A stretch of 64,000 bases of DNA from Falsiroseomonas ponticola (GTDB lineage Bacteria > Pseudomonadota > Alphaproteobacteria > Acetobacterales > Acetobacteraceae). The stretch covers positions 62,001-126,000 of the forward strand of contig NZ_JAERQN010000008.1 of assembly GCF_016805305.1 (NCBI RefSeq), written 5' to 3'. The notes beneath the pieces are model-generated. The model was not told the DNA's origin. It worked only from the letters and a program-made list of their open reading frames with translations, and searched no databases. Positions 7,621 to 16,608 of this stretch are shown here, one piece after another (the first letter of the stretch is position 1; each line of letters opens with the position of its first letter). The position numbers and the translations under genes are program-made.

Positions 7621-10104
7621 TCACGCGGGGTGCCGCGGCGGCGGGGGCGCCGCGGCCCAGGGCTCCTCCGGCCAGGGATGCTTCGGATAGCGGCCGCGCA
7701 TGTCCTTGCGCACATCCGCCCAGCCGCCGCGCCAGAAGCCCGCGAGATCCGCCGTCACCGCCACCGGCCGCCCGGCCGGGGACAGCAGCGCGACATTCAG
7801 CTTCACGCGGCCCTCCGCCAGCGGGCGGAGCGAGGCGACGCCGAACAGGTGCTGCGCCCGCGCCTCCAGCGTCGGCGTTTCCCGGTCATAGTCGATGGCG
7901 GCGCTGCGGCCCGCCGGCAGGTCGAGCCGCGCGGGCAGCGCCGAATCCAGCCGCCGGGCCTGCGCATGCGGGACCATGCCCCGCAGGATGGCGAGCAGGT
8001 CCAGCCCCTTGGCCTCGCTGAGCTTCGTGCGGCCATGCAGGTGCGGCGCCAGCCACGCCGCCGCCGTCGCCGCCAGCGCGGCATCCGACAGGTCCGGCCA
8101 TTCGCCCGGCTCCACCTTCGCCATCCAGCCGATGCGCGCGCGCCACTGCTTCGCGGCCTCCGTCCAGTCGAGGTCCCGGAACCCCCGCTCCGCGATGGCG
8201 GCGGCCAGCGCCTTCGCCACGGTTTCCGCATCCGGGCTCGCGAGGATGTGTTCCTCCAGCACCAGCGGCCCGAAGGTCAGGCGGCGCCGGGCCAGCACGG
8301 CACCGGCGCGGGCGTCGAAGGCCGCCTCCTCCCGCCACCGCAGCCGGTCGGGGAAGCGCGCCTCCAGCGCCGCGCGATCGAGTGGCGCCGCCATGCGGAT
8401 GCGCGCCTCCGTGCCCTGGAGTTCGAGGTCCGCCACCGCCAGCAGCGGCGCCTTGCCCAGCCGATCCGTCGCCGGCAGCCGCGCCCCCTGGCCGGAGGCC
8501 AGGCGGAACGCGCCCTCCATCGTGCCGCGCCGGGCCGCGATCCGGTCCGGAAACCCCGCCGCCAGCAGCGGCCCGGCCTCCCCCCCCGGCAGGGCATTGC
8601 CGTGCAGGCGAAGCCGCCGCCGGTGCAGCGCCGCGGCGCGGGCGATGCGGTGGATGGTGGCGCGGTCCGCATCCCGATGGTCGCCGCCATGCAGCAATTC
8701 GAGGCGGAGGTTGATGTCCGCCGGCGCCTCCCGCCCCCTTATGGGGTCGCGCTCCTCCAGCAGCGCGGCGAGGTCCGCGGCCAGCGCCTTCTCCCCTTCG
8801 TCAGCCGCGGCCAGCAGCATGCGGGCGAGCCGCGGGTGGGTGCCCATGCGCGCCATGGCGCGGCCCATGGCGGTGATGCGCCCTTCCTCGTCGACCGCGT
8901 CGAGGTCCCGCAGCAGCGCCCGCCCCGCCGCCAGCGCGCCCGCCGGCGGCGGGTCCGGGAAGGAAAGCTGCGCCGGCTCCGCCCCCCAGGCCGCGCAATC
9001 CAGCGCCAGGCCCGACAGCTCCGCCTCCAGGATCTCCGGCCGGTCCTGCAGCGGCAGGCCGCGATGCAGCGCCTCCGTCCAGAGCCGGATCGCGACGCCG
9101 GGCGCCGTGCGCCCCGCGCGCCCCGCCCGCTGGTCCGCCGCCGCGCGGCTGATCCGCGTGGTGACGAGCCGCGCGAGGCCCGAGGCCGGGTCGAGCCGCG
9201 GCGTCCGCCGGAACCCCCCATCCACCACGATCCGCACCCCCGGCACGGTCAGCGAGGTCTCGGCGATCGAGGTCGCCAGCACCACCTTGCGGCGGTCGGA
9301 GGGGTTGAGCGCCCGGTCCTGCTCCGCCGGCGGCATCTCCCCATGCAGGGGCAGCACCTCCGCCGCGATGCCGGAAAGCCGCTCCGCCGTGCGGCGGATC
9401 TCCCCCCAGCCCGGCAGGAAGGCCAGCACGTCGCCGGGGTGGTCCGCCAGCGCGCCCCGGATCGCGCTCGCCATCGCCTCCGGCAGGTCGCGCGGGTCCT
9501 GGAAATCCCGCATCCGGTGCTCGACCGTGACGGGGAAGGCGCGGCCCAGGCTCTCCACCACGGGGCAATCGCCCAGCAGCGCCGCGAAGCGCCCGACATC
9601 GAGCGTCGCGGACATCGCCAGCAGCCGCAGTTCCGGGCGGAGTTCGCGCTGCAGATCGAGGCAGAAGGCCAGCGCCAGGTCGGTGTCGAGGTTCCGCTCA
9701 TGCGCCTCGTCGAACAGCACCGCGGCCACGCCATCGAGGCCCGGGTCCGATTGCAGGCGCCGCACCAGCAGCCCCTCCGTCACCACCTCCACCCGCGTGC
9801 GGTCGGAGACCAGCCGGTCCAGCCGGGTCGCGAGCCCGATGGTCCCGCCGGGCTGGCCTTCCCCCACCAGGTCCGCCATGCGGCGCGCGGCGGCGCGGGC
9901 GGCGACGCGGCGGGGCTCCAGCACCAGGATCTTCGCCCCCTCCGCCCAGGGCTCCGCCATCAGCGCGATCGGCACCAGCGTCGTCTTGCCAGCGCCGGGG
10001 GGCGCCACGAGCACGGCGTTGCTGCCGGCGCGCAGCGCCTCGGCCAGGCGGGGCAGGGCCTCGGTGACGGGGAGATCGGCCAAGGGGGGCTTGGGCTTGG
10101 TCAT
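7621..10104 (-). CDS. hrpB: ATP-dependent helicase HrpB
   Basis: A DEAH-box RNA helicase-like protein of 827 residues, close to E. coli HrpB (about 810). Motifs in order are a Walker A PPGAGKTT (residues 35-42), LEPRRVAARAAA, LFDEAHERN (motif II), MSATLD (motif III) and RAGRAGR (motif VI). The long C-terminal HrpB-specific domain ends in a HPWPEEPW-type segment. Its cellular role is poorly defined in the family; some members affect adhesion or RNA metabolism. It is the first gene of the minus-strand run that continues into htrA. Confidence 0.95.
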   Translation of the reverse strand: MTKPKPPLADLPVTEALPRLAEALRAGSNAVLVAPPGAGKTTLVPIALMAEPWAEGAKILVLEPRRVAARAAARRMADLVGEGQPGGTIGLATRLDRLVSDRTRVEVVTEGLLVRRLQSDPGLDGVAAVLFDEAHERNLDTDLALAFCLDLQRELRPELRLLAMSATLDVGRFAALLGDCPVVESLGRAFPVTVEHRMRDFQDPRDLPEAMASAIRGALADHPGDVLAFLPGWGEIRRTAERLSGIAAEVLPLHGEMPPAEQDRALNPSDRRKVVLATSIAETSLTVPGVRIVVDGGFRRTPRLDPASGLARLVTTRISRAAADQRAGRAGRTAPGVAIRLWTEALHRGLPLQDRPEILEAELSGLALDCAAWGAEPAQLSFPDPPPAGALAAGRALLRDLDAVDEEGRITAMGRAMARMGTHPRLARMLLAAADEGEKALAADLAALLEERDPIRGREAPADINLRLELLHGGDHRDADRATIHRIARAAALHRRRLRLHGNALPGGEAGPLLAAGFPDRIAARRGTMEGAFRLASGQGARLPATDRLGKAPLLAVADLELQGTEARIRMAAPLDRAALEARFPDRLRWREEAAFDARAGAVLARRRLTFGPLVLEEHILASPDAETVAKALAAAIAERGFRDLDWTEAAKQWRARIGWMAKVEPGEWPDLSDAALAATAAAWLAPHLHGRTKLSEAKGLDLLAILRGMVPHAQARRLDSALPARLDLPAGRSAAIDYDRETPTLEARAQHLFGVASLRPLAEGRVKLNVALLSPAGRPVAVTADLAGFWRGGWADVRKDMRGRYPKHPWPEEPWAAAPPPPRHPA

Positions 10105-10271
10105 GGCGGCGTGGCGTAACGCCCCGCGAAACAGATGTCACATGCCATGAAACGCACGAAGCGGCGGTGCAACCCGGCGGCATGGCGCGAAGTCGCCCGA
10201 GGCGCGGCCTGGTGCAGAAGGGCGGCGACGAAGGCGGTCGTGACCGCCGCACCGCCAGGAACACCCGGACC

Positions 10272-10946
10272 ATGCGTATCGCCAGCCTCGCCGCCGCCTT
10301 CTGCCTGATGGCCCTGCCGGCCCTCGCCTCCCAGCAGTCCAGCCGCACGCCCGGGCCGCACCGGGACACCGCCGCGCTGTGCCGGGCGGAGTGCCTGGCG
10401 ACCGCCGCCTCGCGCCCCGGCGGCGCCGCGCCGAATGCCGCCCAGGCCTGTTCGGTGCGCTGCGATGCCGCCGTCTCCTACCTGCGCAGCCAGGGGGAGC
10501 GGGGCACGGCGGAGGCGACGGGCCGCGGGCGGGATGCGCTGGTGCAGCCCGTGGCGACCGCCCGGATCGCCCGCCCGGCGGCGACGCATGGCGTGATCTA
10601 TGGCGCGCGAACCCCCTCCACGGCCTTCGGCATGGTTGTGGGGGAGGCGGACCGCCTGGCCGCGCATCGCGGTGCGGAGCGCGCCTGCACCACCGCCGGC
10701 CCGGGCTGCCGGGTGCTGGCCGAGTTCACGGAGGCCTGTGGCGCGGTGGCGCAGGGCTACAAGCGCAGCCAATGGGCGCTGTTCATCAGCAGCGACCCCA
10801 ATTCCTATGTCGTCACCAGCCTCTCCGCCGGCGCGGGCCCGCGGCAGGACCAGGCGGAGCGTGCCGCGCTGGCCGAGTGCCGTTCCCGCGACCCCCAGGC
10901 CAACTGCCGCGTCGTCGCCGCCGCCTGCGCCGGCCAGCGCGGCTGA
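10272..10946 (+). CDS. Secreted DUF4189-domain protein
   Basis: A 224-residue exported protein. A signal peptide (MRIASLAAAFCLMALPALAS) leads into a Cys-rich central part (CRAECLATAA, CSVRCDAAVSYL) and a C-terminal DUF4189-like domain of about 100 residues with the spaced cysteines ERACTTAGPGCRVLAEF, EACGAVAQG and AECRSRDPQANCRVVAAACA. The conserved cysteines probably form disulfides in the periplasm, and the next gene is a DsbD-type reductase. Function is unknown. The ATG at 10272 was chosen over an ORF start 105 bases upstream because it begins the signal peptide. Confidence 0.75.
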   Translation: MRIASLAAAFCLMALPALASQQSSRTPGPHRDTAALCRAECLATAASRPGGAAPNAAQACSVRCDAAVSYLRSQGERGTAEATGRGRDALVQPVATARIARPAATHGVIYGARTPSTAFGMVVGEADRLAAHRGAERACTTAGPGCRVLAEFTEACGAVAQGYKRSQWALFISSDPNSYVVTSLSAGAGPRQDQAERAALAECRSRDPQANCRVVAAACAGQRG

Positions 10947-10957
10947 CGGCCGACGGT

Positions 10958-11007
10958 CCAGGGGCGTCACGCCGCTGGCAGGGGGTGCGGGGGGCAGCGC
11001 CCCCCGC
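10958..11007 (-). repeat. Paired-palindrome intergenic element, copy 1
   Basis: Two hairpins lie in the gap between the DUF4189 and dsbD genes. Read on the minus strand, an 8-bp stem with loop CGCTG (11007-10987) is followed by ACCCCCTG, a second 9-bp stem with loop TGA and one mismatch (10978-10958), then ACC. The same layout with different stem sequences recurs at 37067, 37193 and 58669. Confidence 0.65.
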
Positions 11008-11070
11008 CTCGTTACACGCCGCAACTGTCCCTGGCGCTGCCGCGGGCCCGTTCCGTGCTACACCCACTCC

Positions 11071-13149
11071 ATGTCGCGCTTCCCGGCCCTCCTGCTCGGC
11101 CTGACCCTGGCTGCCCTGCCCCTCGCCGCCCAGGCGGTGGAGAGCACGCCGGTGCGCTCCCCCCGCGCGACGGTCAGCCTCGCCGCCGATGTCGCCGCCG
11201 TCGCGCCCGGCGAGTCCTTCCGGCTCGGCCTCCGGCTTCGCCTGGCGGAGGGCTGGCACAGCTACTGGCGCAATGCCGGCGATGCGGGCGCGCCGCCGGA
11301 GGTGACGCTGGCGCTGCCCGAGGGCGTCGCCGCCGGCGCGATCCAGTGGCCGATCCCGGACCGCATCCCCTACGGCCCGCTGGTGAACTACGGCTACAAG
11401 AACGAGGTGCTGCTGCCCCTGCCGGTGGCCGTCCCCGCCGGCTTCACGGGCGACAGCCTCTCCATCCGGGCGGAGGCGACCTGGCTGGTCTGCGCCGATG
11501 TCTGCATCCCGGAGGAAGGGGTCTTCACCCTCACCCTGCCGCTCGCCCCCCGCGCCGTCCCCTCCCCCATCGCGGCGCCGTGGTTCGAGGCCGCGGAGGC
11601 GCGCCTCGCCCGGCCCTCCCCCTGGCAGGCCCGGGCGGGCGCCGGGGCGGGCCGCGCCAGCCTGACCCTCACCGGCGCCGGCATCGCCCCCGCCGCGGTG
11701 AAGGACGCGCTGTTCTTCCCGGCGGAGCCCGGCGTGCTGGACAACACCGCGCCCCAGGCGGTGGTGGTGCGGGACGGGTCGCTGACCATCGGCCTGACGC
11801 TGGCCCAGGGCGTCGCGACGCCGGCGTCGCTGGAGGGCACGGTGGTGCTGCGCGATGGCGGCGGCCAGCGCGCGGGCTTCGATGTCGCGACCGGCGTGGG
11901 CGGGCCGCCGGAGGCCGCGGGCGGCCTCGCGCTGTGGCACGCCATGCTGCTGGCGCTGGCCGGCGGCCTCATCCTCAACCTCATGCCCTGCGTCTTCCCC
12001 GTGCTGGCCATGAAGGCGATCGGCCTCGCGCGCCTGTCCGGCGGCGCGGCGCGGGAGGTCCGGTGGCATGCGGCCAGCTACACGGCCGGCGTGCTGGCCT
12101 GCTTCGCGCTGGTCGGCGGCGCGCTGATCGCGCTCAGGGCGGGGGGCAGCGCGGTGGGCTGGGGCTTCCAGTTCACGGAGCCCGCCTTCGTCGCCGCCAT
12201 GGCCTGGCTGATGCTGGCGGTGGGGCTGAACCTCTCGGGCGTCTTCGCCATGGGGGCCACGGTCGGCGCCGGCCAGTCGGTGGCCGGGCGGGGCGGCCAT
12301 CTCGGCGCCTTCGCCACGGGCGGGCTGGCCGTGCTGCTCGCCACCCCCTGCACGGCGCCCTTCATGGCCGCCGCGCTCGGCGCGGCGCTGGTCATGCCGC
12401 CGGCCGGGACCATGGCGGTGTTCCTGGCGCTCGGCCTCGGCCTCGCGCTGCCCTATGCGCTGCTCGGCGTGTTCCCCGCCGCGGCGCGGCTGCTGCCCCG
12501 ACCCGGCGCCTGGATGGAGCGGCTGCGCCAGGGCCTCGCCTTCCCGATGTATGGCGCGGCCGCCTGGCTGGTCTGGGTGCTGGCGCAGCAGGCGGGGCCG
12601 GATGGCGTGCTGTTCGGCCTCGGCGGTGCCGTGGTGCTGGCCGCGGGCCTCTGGGGATTGGGCCTGGCGCAGCGCGCCGGTTCCTCGGAAGGGGGCGCGG
12701 GCCGCGGGCGGATCGCGGGCGCCATCGGCATGGGGATCGCGGTGGTGGTCGCCATCGCCCTGCTGCCGCGCCTTTCCGCCGCCCCCGCCGCGGCCGCCGC
12801 CGCCGATCCGGGGGCGGAGCCCTGGTCCGCCGCCCGGGTCGAGCAACTCCGCGCCGAGGGCCGCCCCGTCTTCGTCAACGCCACCGCCGCCTGGTGCATC
12901 ACCTGCCAGGTGAATGAACGCGTGGCGCTGCGCGGCCCCGCGGTGCGGGAAGCCTTCGCCGCGCGCAACGTCGCCTACCTCAAGGCCGATTGGACGCGCG
13001 GCGACCCCGCCATCACGGCCCTGCTGCGCGACCAGGGGCGGGAAGGCGTGCCGCTCTACCTGTTCTGGGCGCCGGGCGCCGCCGCGCCGGTGCTGCTGCC
13101 GCAGATCCTGACCGAGGGCCTGGTCCTCGACGCGCTGGGCGGGTCGTAA
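11071..13149 (+). CDS. dsbD: DsbD/ScsB-type thiol:disulfide reductase
   Basis: A 692-residue membrane protein that carries electrons from cytoplasmic thioredoxin to periplasmic thiol proteins. A signal peptide (1-24) precedes an N-terminal periplasmic domain with the redox pair CADVC (near 140-145). The eight-helix DsbD-beta core has cysteines in LMPCVFPVLAMKA and ATPCTAPFMAAALG, and the C-terminal thioredoxin domain has WCITC (Cys609/Cys612). This three-part layout is that of DsbD/ScsB. A start at 10600 is open, but the ATG at 11071 gives the signal peptide. It may serve the Cys-rich secreted proteins encoded on either side. Confidence 0.93.
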   Translation: MSRFPALLLGLTLAALPLAAQAVESTPVRSPRATVSLAADVAAVAPGESFRLGLRLRLAEGWHSYWRNAGDAGAPPEVTLALPEGVAAGAIQWPIPDRIPYGPLVNYGYKNEVLLPLPVAVPAGFTGDSLSIRAEATWLVCADVCIPEEGVFTLTLPLAPRAVPSPIAAPWFEAAEARLARPSPWQARAGAGAGRASLTLTGAGIAPAAVKDALFFPAEPGVLDNTAPQAVVVRDGSLTIGLTLAQGVATPASLEGTVVLRDGGGQRAGFDVATGVGGPPEAAGGLALWHAMLLALAGGLILNLMPCVFPVLAMKAIGLARLSGGAAREVRWHAASYTAGVLACFALVGGALIALRAGGSAVGWGFQFTEPAFVAAMAWLMLAVGLNLSGVFAMGATVGAGQSVAGRGGHLGAFATGGLAVLLATPCTAPFMAAALGAALVMPPAGTMAVFLALGLGLALPYALLGVFPAAARLLPRPGAWMERLRQGLAFPMYGAAAWLVWVLAQQAGPDGVLFGLGGAVVLAAGLWGLGLAQRAGSSEGGAGRGRIAGAIGMGIAVVVAIALLPRLSAAPAAAAAADPGAEPWSAARVEQLRAEGRPVFVNATAAWCITCQVNERVALRGPAVREAFAARNVAYLKADWTRGDPAITALLRDQGREGVPLYLFWAPGAAAPVLLPQILTEGLVLDALGGS

Positions 13150-13185
13150 ACACTCCGGTCATGCATCCCGCGCAGGGTGCGGGGC

Positions 13186-13509
13186 ATGATCCGCGCAATG
13201 TTCCTGGCCGTGGCGATCGCCGCGTCGTCCTGGCCCGCCCTGGCGCAGCAGCCGCCGGCCTGCGGGCCGGCGCGGGCGGGCACTGTCGCCTGCATGTCGG
13301 GCAAGCTCTGCGAATGCCGGTATGAACGCGGCGGCAGCATCACCGGCGTCCCTTCCGGCCATCGCTGGGATTGCGGCATCCTCCGCCCCTCCTGCGGGGA
13401 AGCCCTGGCATCGCCGACCATCCCGAACCAGGGCATGACGCCCATGCCCTTCGATCCGCAGATCCTGATCGACCCGCGCCAGCCGCGGGGCGGCTACCCG
13501 TACCGCTGA
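13186..13509 (+). CDS. Small secreted Cys-containing hypothetical protein
   Basis: A 107-residue exported protein without a recognised family. A signal peptide (MIRAMFLAVAIAASSWPALA) is followed by about 85 residues with six cysteines (CGPARAG, ACMSGKLCECRYE, WDCGILRPSCGE) and a proline-rich tail ending RGGYPYR. The cysteine density suggests an oxidised periplasmic protein. It begins 36 bases after the DsbD stop on the same strand and could be a DsbD client; that is inference. A GTG nine bases upstream is also possible. Confidence 0.55.
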   Translation: MIRAMFLAVAIAASSWPALAQQPPACGPARAGTVACMSGKLCECRYERGGSITGVPSGHRWDCGILRPSCGEALASPTIPNQGMTPMPFDPQILIDPRQPRGGYPYR

Positions 13510-13548
13510 ATTGCACGCCGCGCCGGGGTGCCCGTAGCATCCCGGCCG

Positions 13549-14781
13549 ATGCACCCCCCCGAAGCGCGCGACCGGCCGACCAACCACGCGTGGATCATGC
13601 TGGGGGGCGCCTTCCTCGCCTTCAGCATCGGCGCCAGCCTGATGCACGCCTACACCGTCTTCCTGCTGGCCTTCATCGCGGAATTCGGCTGGACGCGGGC
13701 GGAAGCCTCCCTCGCCTATTCCGTCGCGCAGCTGGTCGCCGGGCTGAGCTCGCCGCTCGTCGGCTACCTGGTGGACCGGATCGGGCCGTCGCGGATGGTG
13801 CTGCTGGGATCGGGCCTGCTGCTGGCGGGCCTCATCGGCACCTCCCAGGCAGGGGCGCTGTGGCAGGTGGTGCTGCTGTATGGCGTGGTGATGACGGTGG
13901 GGGCCAATTGCCTCGGCCTGCTGGTCTTCGTGCCGCTAGTGGCGGGGCTGTTCCCGGGGCGGCGGGGGATGTCGATCTCCATCCTGCAATCCGCCAACGC
14001 CTTCGGCCGCGCCGTCTCCGCCCCCGTCGCGCAGCTGCTGATCAGCGGCGTCGGCTGGCGGATGGCCACGCTGGTGGAAGCCGCCGCGCTGGCCGCCGTC
14101 ACGCTGCCGCTGGCGGCCCTGTTCCGCCGCAAGCCGCCGCGGGCGGAAGGCCCCGCCCCGGCCGCCGCCCCCGCCACCGGCCCGCAATGGACGCTGGCCG
14201 CCGCGGTGCGCACGCGGCGCTTCTGGGTGCTGTTCCTGGTCTACATGCTGACCAGCGTCGGCAGCTTCCTCGTCTCCCTCCACCAGATCGCCTTCGCGGT
14301 GGATGCGGGGTTCGACCCGCTCTATGCCGCCGGCGTCCTGGGGGCGGGCAGCTTCCTGGCCCTGCCGGGCGTGATCCTGACCGGCACGCTGTCCGACCAT
14401 ATCGGGCGGGAGCGTTCGGCCCTGCTGGCCTATGGCATTTCCATCATCGGCTGCGGCTGCGCGCTGGCCATCACCGGCCCGGGCGACCACGTCCTGCTGT
14501 GGCTGCACGGCATCCTGTTCGGCCTGACCTGGGGCGCGCGGGGCCCCGCCATCACGGCGAAGACGGCGGACCTGTTCCCGGGCCCCCGGCTCGGCACCAT
14601 CCTCGGCGTCATCACCGTGGGGTCGGGGCTGGGGGCGGCGCTGGGGTCCTGGGGCGCCGGCCTGGCCTTCGACCTTTCCGGCAGCTACCGCCCGGCCTTC
14701 CTGCTCTCCATCGCCGCCTATGCGACGGGCGCGGCCTGCTTCTGGTCGCTGCGGCGGTGGCCGGCGAAGGCCACCGCGTAG
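13549..14781 (+). CDS. MFS transporter
   Basis: A 410-residue inner-membrane carrier with 12 predicted helices. N-terminal features (NHAWIMLGGAFLAFSIGAS, then FGWTRAEASLAYSVAQLVAGLSSPLVGYLVDRIGPSRMVLLG) match the MFS group that includes oxalate/formate antiporter-like and monocarboxylate carriers, with the A-motif in loop 2-3. The ligand is unknown. The ATG at 13549 is preferred over a GTG 21 bases upstream. Confidence 0.88.
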   Translation: MHPPEARDRPTNHAWIMLGGAFLAFSIGASLMHAYTVFLLAFIAEFGWTRAEASLAYSVAQLVAGLSSPLVGYLVDRIGPSRMVLLGSGLLLAGLIGTSQAGALWQVVLLYGVVMTVGANCLGLLVFVPLVAGLFPGRRGMSISILQSANAFGRAVSAPVAQLLISGVGWRMATLVEAAALAAVTLPLAALFRRKPPRAEGPAPAAAPATGPQWTLAAAVRTRRFWVLFLVYMLTSVGSFLVSLHQIAFAVDAGFDPLYAAGVLGAGSFLALPGVILTGTLSDHIGRERSALLAYGISIIGCGCALAITGPGDHVLLWLHGILFGLTWGARGPAITAKTADLFPGPRLGTILGVITVGSGLGAALGSWGAGLAFDLSGSYRPAFLLSIAAYATGAACFWSLRRWPAKATA

Positions 14782-14787
14782 CGACCC

Positions 14788-15036
14788 TTACTTCCGCCCG
14801 CGCGGTGCCGGCGCGGCGGCGGGGGCCGGCGGCAGGTCTTCCTCCAGGATGCTCAGCGTGACGGCGTAGGAGACCTCGCCCTCCTCGTCATCCCGGTGGA
14901 CGGTGCCGATCACCTCGCCCTCCACCGCGACCTCCACCGTCAGCCCGGCACGGGGAGGGGCGATCAGCGTGATCCGGTCCGAACCCAGGATGCGGCGCAG
15001 ATAGGCCTGCACGCGCGCGATTTCGGTCGGCTTCAT
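14788..15036 (-). CDS. DUF3126 family protein
   Basis: An 82-residue cytoplasmic protein of the DUF3126 family, which is common in Rhodospirillales-type alphaproteobacteria and has no known function. It shows the family pattern MKPTEIARVQAYLRRILGSD, a central beta region EVIGTVHRDDEEGEVSYAVTLSILEEDLP and a short Pro/Ala tail. The ATG at 15034-15036 matches the conserved N-terminus; an ATG 18 bases upstream is open. It converges with the MFS gene, with stops 6 bases apart. Confidence 0.85.
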   Translation of the reverse strand: MKPTEIARVQAYLRRILGSDRITLIAPPRAGLTVEVAVEGEVIGTVHRDDEEGEVSYAVTLSILEEDLPPAPAAAPAPRGRK

Positions 15037-15133
15037 CCCGGCAACTCTCCCCATATCGTCGAACGGGCGCCCCTATGCACCGCCGGGCGCCGCCGGTCGA
15101 GGCGCACACGGCCCGGTGAAGATTAAGGGCCGT

Positions 15134-15460
15134 TCAGAAAGCGGGCTTGCCGGTCATTCTCGCGAAGACCATCCGGTCCCGGTTCTCCTGCATCAGCATG
15201 GTGAAGCCGGTGATGGTATCCAGGCCGAGGCCCCGCGGCAGGCCCGTATCGGGGTCCGGCTGCACGTCGCCATAGGCGGCGCCCGTCATCTTCTCCCACT
15301 TCCCCGCCGGCTTCTTCACCTCGACATGCACGACCGTCGCCTTCAGCACCAGGCGCACGATCGCCTCCTTCGGCGACCGGGGCTTGGTCAGGCTCGGCAT
15401 GCCGCCGATCATCTGCCAGCCATGGGACAGCGCCCAGGCCGTGAGTTCTTCCTTGGTCAT
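15134..15460 (-). CDS. Hypothetical cytoplasmic protein
   Basis: A 108-residue protein with no signal peptide or membrane segment. It starts MTKEELTAWALSHGWQMIGG, a helix that resembles a small nucleic-acid or ligand-binding N-terminus, and continues with alternating beta strands (RLVLKATVVHVEVKKPAGKW). I do not recognise a family. Good amino-acid complexity and the normal codon pattern make it a real gene. It lies 55 bases downstream of the Bug-type binding protein on the same strand. Confidence 0.6.
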   Translation of the reverse strand: MTKEELTAWALSHGWQMIGGMPSLTKPRSPKEAIVRLVLKATVVHVEVKKPAGKWEKMTGAAYGDVQPDPDTGLPRGLGLDTITGFTMLMQENRDRMVFARMTGKPAF

Positions 15461-15514
15461 GGCCCGGGTCTTTCTCTCTGCGGTCCCCGCTATGGGCCCC
15501 GCCGGGGCGGGGGG

Positions 15515-16492
15515 TCAATCGGCGCGGATGTTCCCCTGGCGCACCACCTCCCGCCACCGCACCCGCTCCGCGCCCACCAGCGCCGCGTAGTCGGCGGGCG
15601 GGCCGCCCCGGGCCTGGGTGCCGCGTTCCGCCAGCTGGCGCACGAAGCCCGGATCGGCCAGCGCCGCGCGGGCGGCATCCGCCATGCGGTCCACCACCGC
15701 ATCCGGCGCGCTGCGATGCGCGTGCAGGCCGAACCAGGCCTCCGCCTCGAACCCCGCCAGGCCGAACTCCTCGCCCAGCTCCGACAGCGCCGGCACATCG
15801 GGCAGGTCCGGCAGCCGGGCCCGGGAGGTGACCGCCAGCGCCACCACCGTGCCGGCGCGGATCTGCGGGATGGCGGTCGGCAGGTTGTCGATGAAGGTAT
15901 CGACCTCTCCCCCCATCACCGCCGCCATGCCGGGGCCGGCGCCGCGATAGGGCACGTGCTGCATCGGCGCGCGCGCCAGCTGGGCGATCAGCTCCCCGGT
16001 CAGGTGCGTGGAGGTGCCGTTGCCGGCGGAGGCGAAGGTGCGGATCATCGGCCGCGCGCGGGCATCGCGCAGCAGCGCGCGCACATCGCCGCCCGGCACG
16101 TTGCGGGCATTCGCGACCCAGACATTGGGCACCGTCACCACCAGCGTCACCGCGCGGAAATCGCGCTCCGGGTCGTAGGGCAGGTTGGGGAACAGCGCCG
16201 GGCCGATGGCGTGGGACGCGATCTGCGACAGGAACAGCGCATGGTCATCCGCTTCCCGCGCGAAGCGCCCGGCGGCCGTGGTGCTGCCCGCGCCGGGCTG
16301 GTTCTCCACCACCACCGCGCGGCCGATCCTCTCCCGCATCGCGCCGGCCAGCATGCGCGCGACCACATCCGTGGTGCCGCCGGGCGGGAAGGGCACGACC
16401 AGGCGGAGATCCCGCTGCGGCCAGGATTGCGCACGGGCAAGGCCCGGCAGGGCCAGCAGGGCGGGGGCGGCGAGCAGCGCGCGGCGGAGCAT
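15515..16492 (-). CDS. Bug/TctC family tricarboxylate transporter substrate-binding protein
   Basis: A periplasmic solute-binding protein of 325 residues. A signal peptide (MLRRALLAAPALLALPGLARA) precedes the Bug signature WPQRDLRLVVPFPPGGTTDVVARMLA, the VVVENQPGAGSTTAAGRFA segment, and the C-terminal LPDVPALSELGEEFGL and MADAARAALADPGFVRQLAERG blocks. No TctA/TctB membrane genes are near. Orphan Bug proteins are normal in Acetobacteraceae and may share a distant carrier or act as sensors. It is divergent from the nitrile-hydratase-like gene, with 116 bases between the starts. Confidence 0.9.
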   Translation of the reverse strand: MLRRALLAAPALLALPGLARAQSWPQRDLRLVVPFPPGGTTDVVARMLAGAMRERIGRAVVVENQPGAGSTTAAGRFAREADDHALFLSQIASHAIGPALFPNLPYDPERDFRAVTLVVTVPNVWVANARNVPGGDVRALLRDARARPMIRTFASAGNGTSTHLTGELIAQLARAPMQHVPYRGAGPGMAAVMGGEVDTFIDNLPTAIPQIRAGTVVALAVTSRARLPDLPDVPALSELGEEFGLAGFEAEAWFGLHAHRSAPDAVVDRMADAARAALADPGFVRQLAERGTQARGGPPADYAALVGAERVRWREVVRQGNIRAD

Positions 16493-16608
16493 GGGTTCGT
16501 TCTCCCGATTGTCGTTGCGCGGATCGTCGCTTGCGCCGCGCGGCCTGTCGAGGCTTCCGATGCCGCGCGCGCGCCGATAGCCTGCCGCCAACACCGAGGA
16601 TCGCCGCC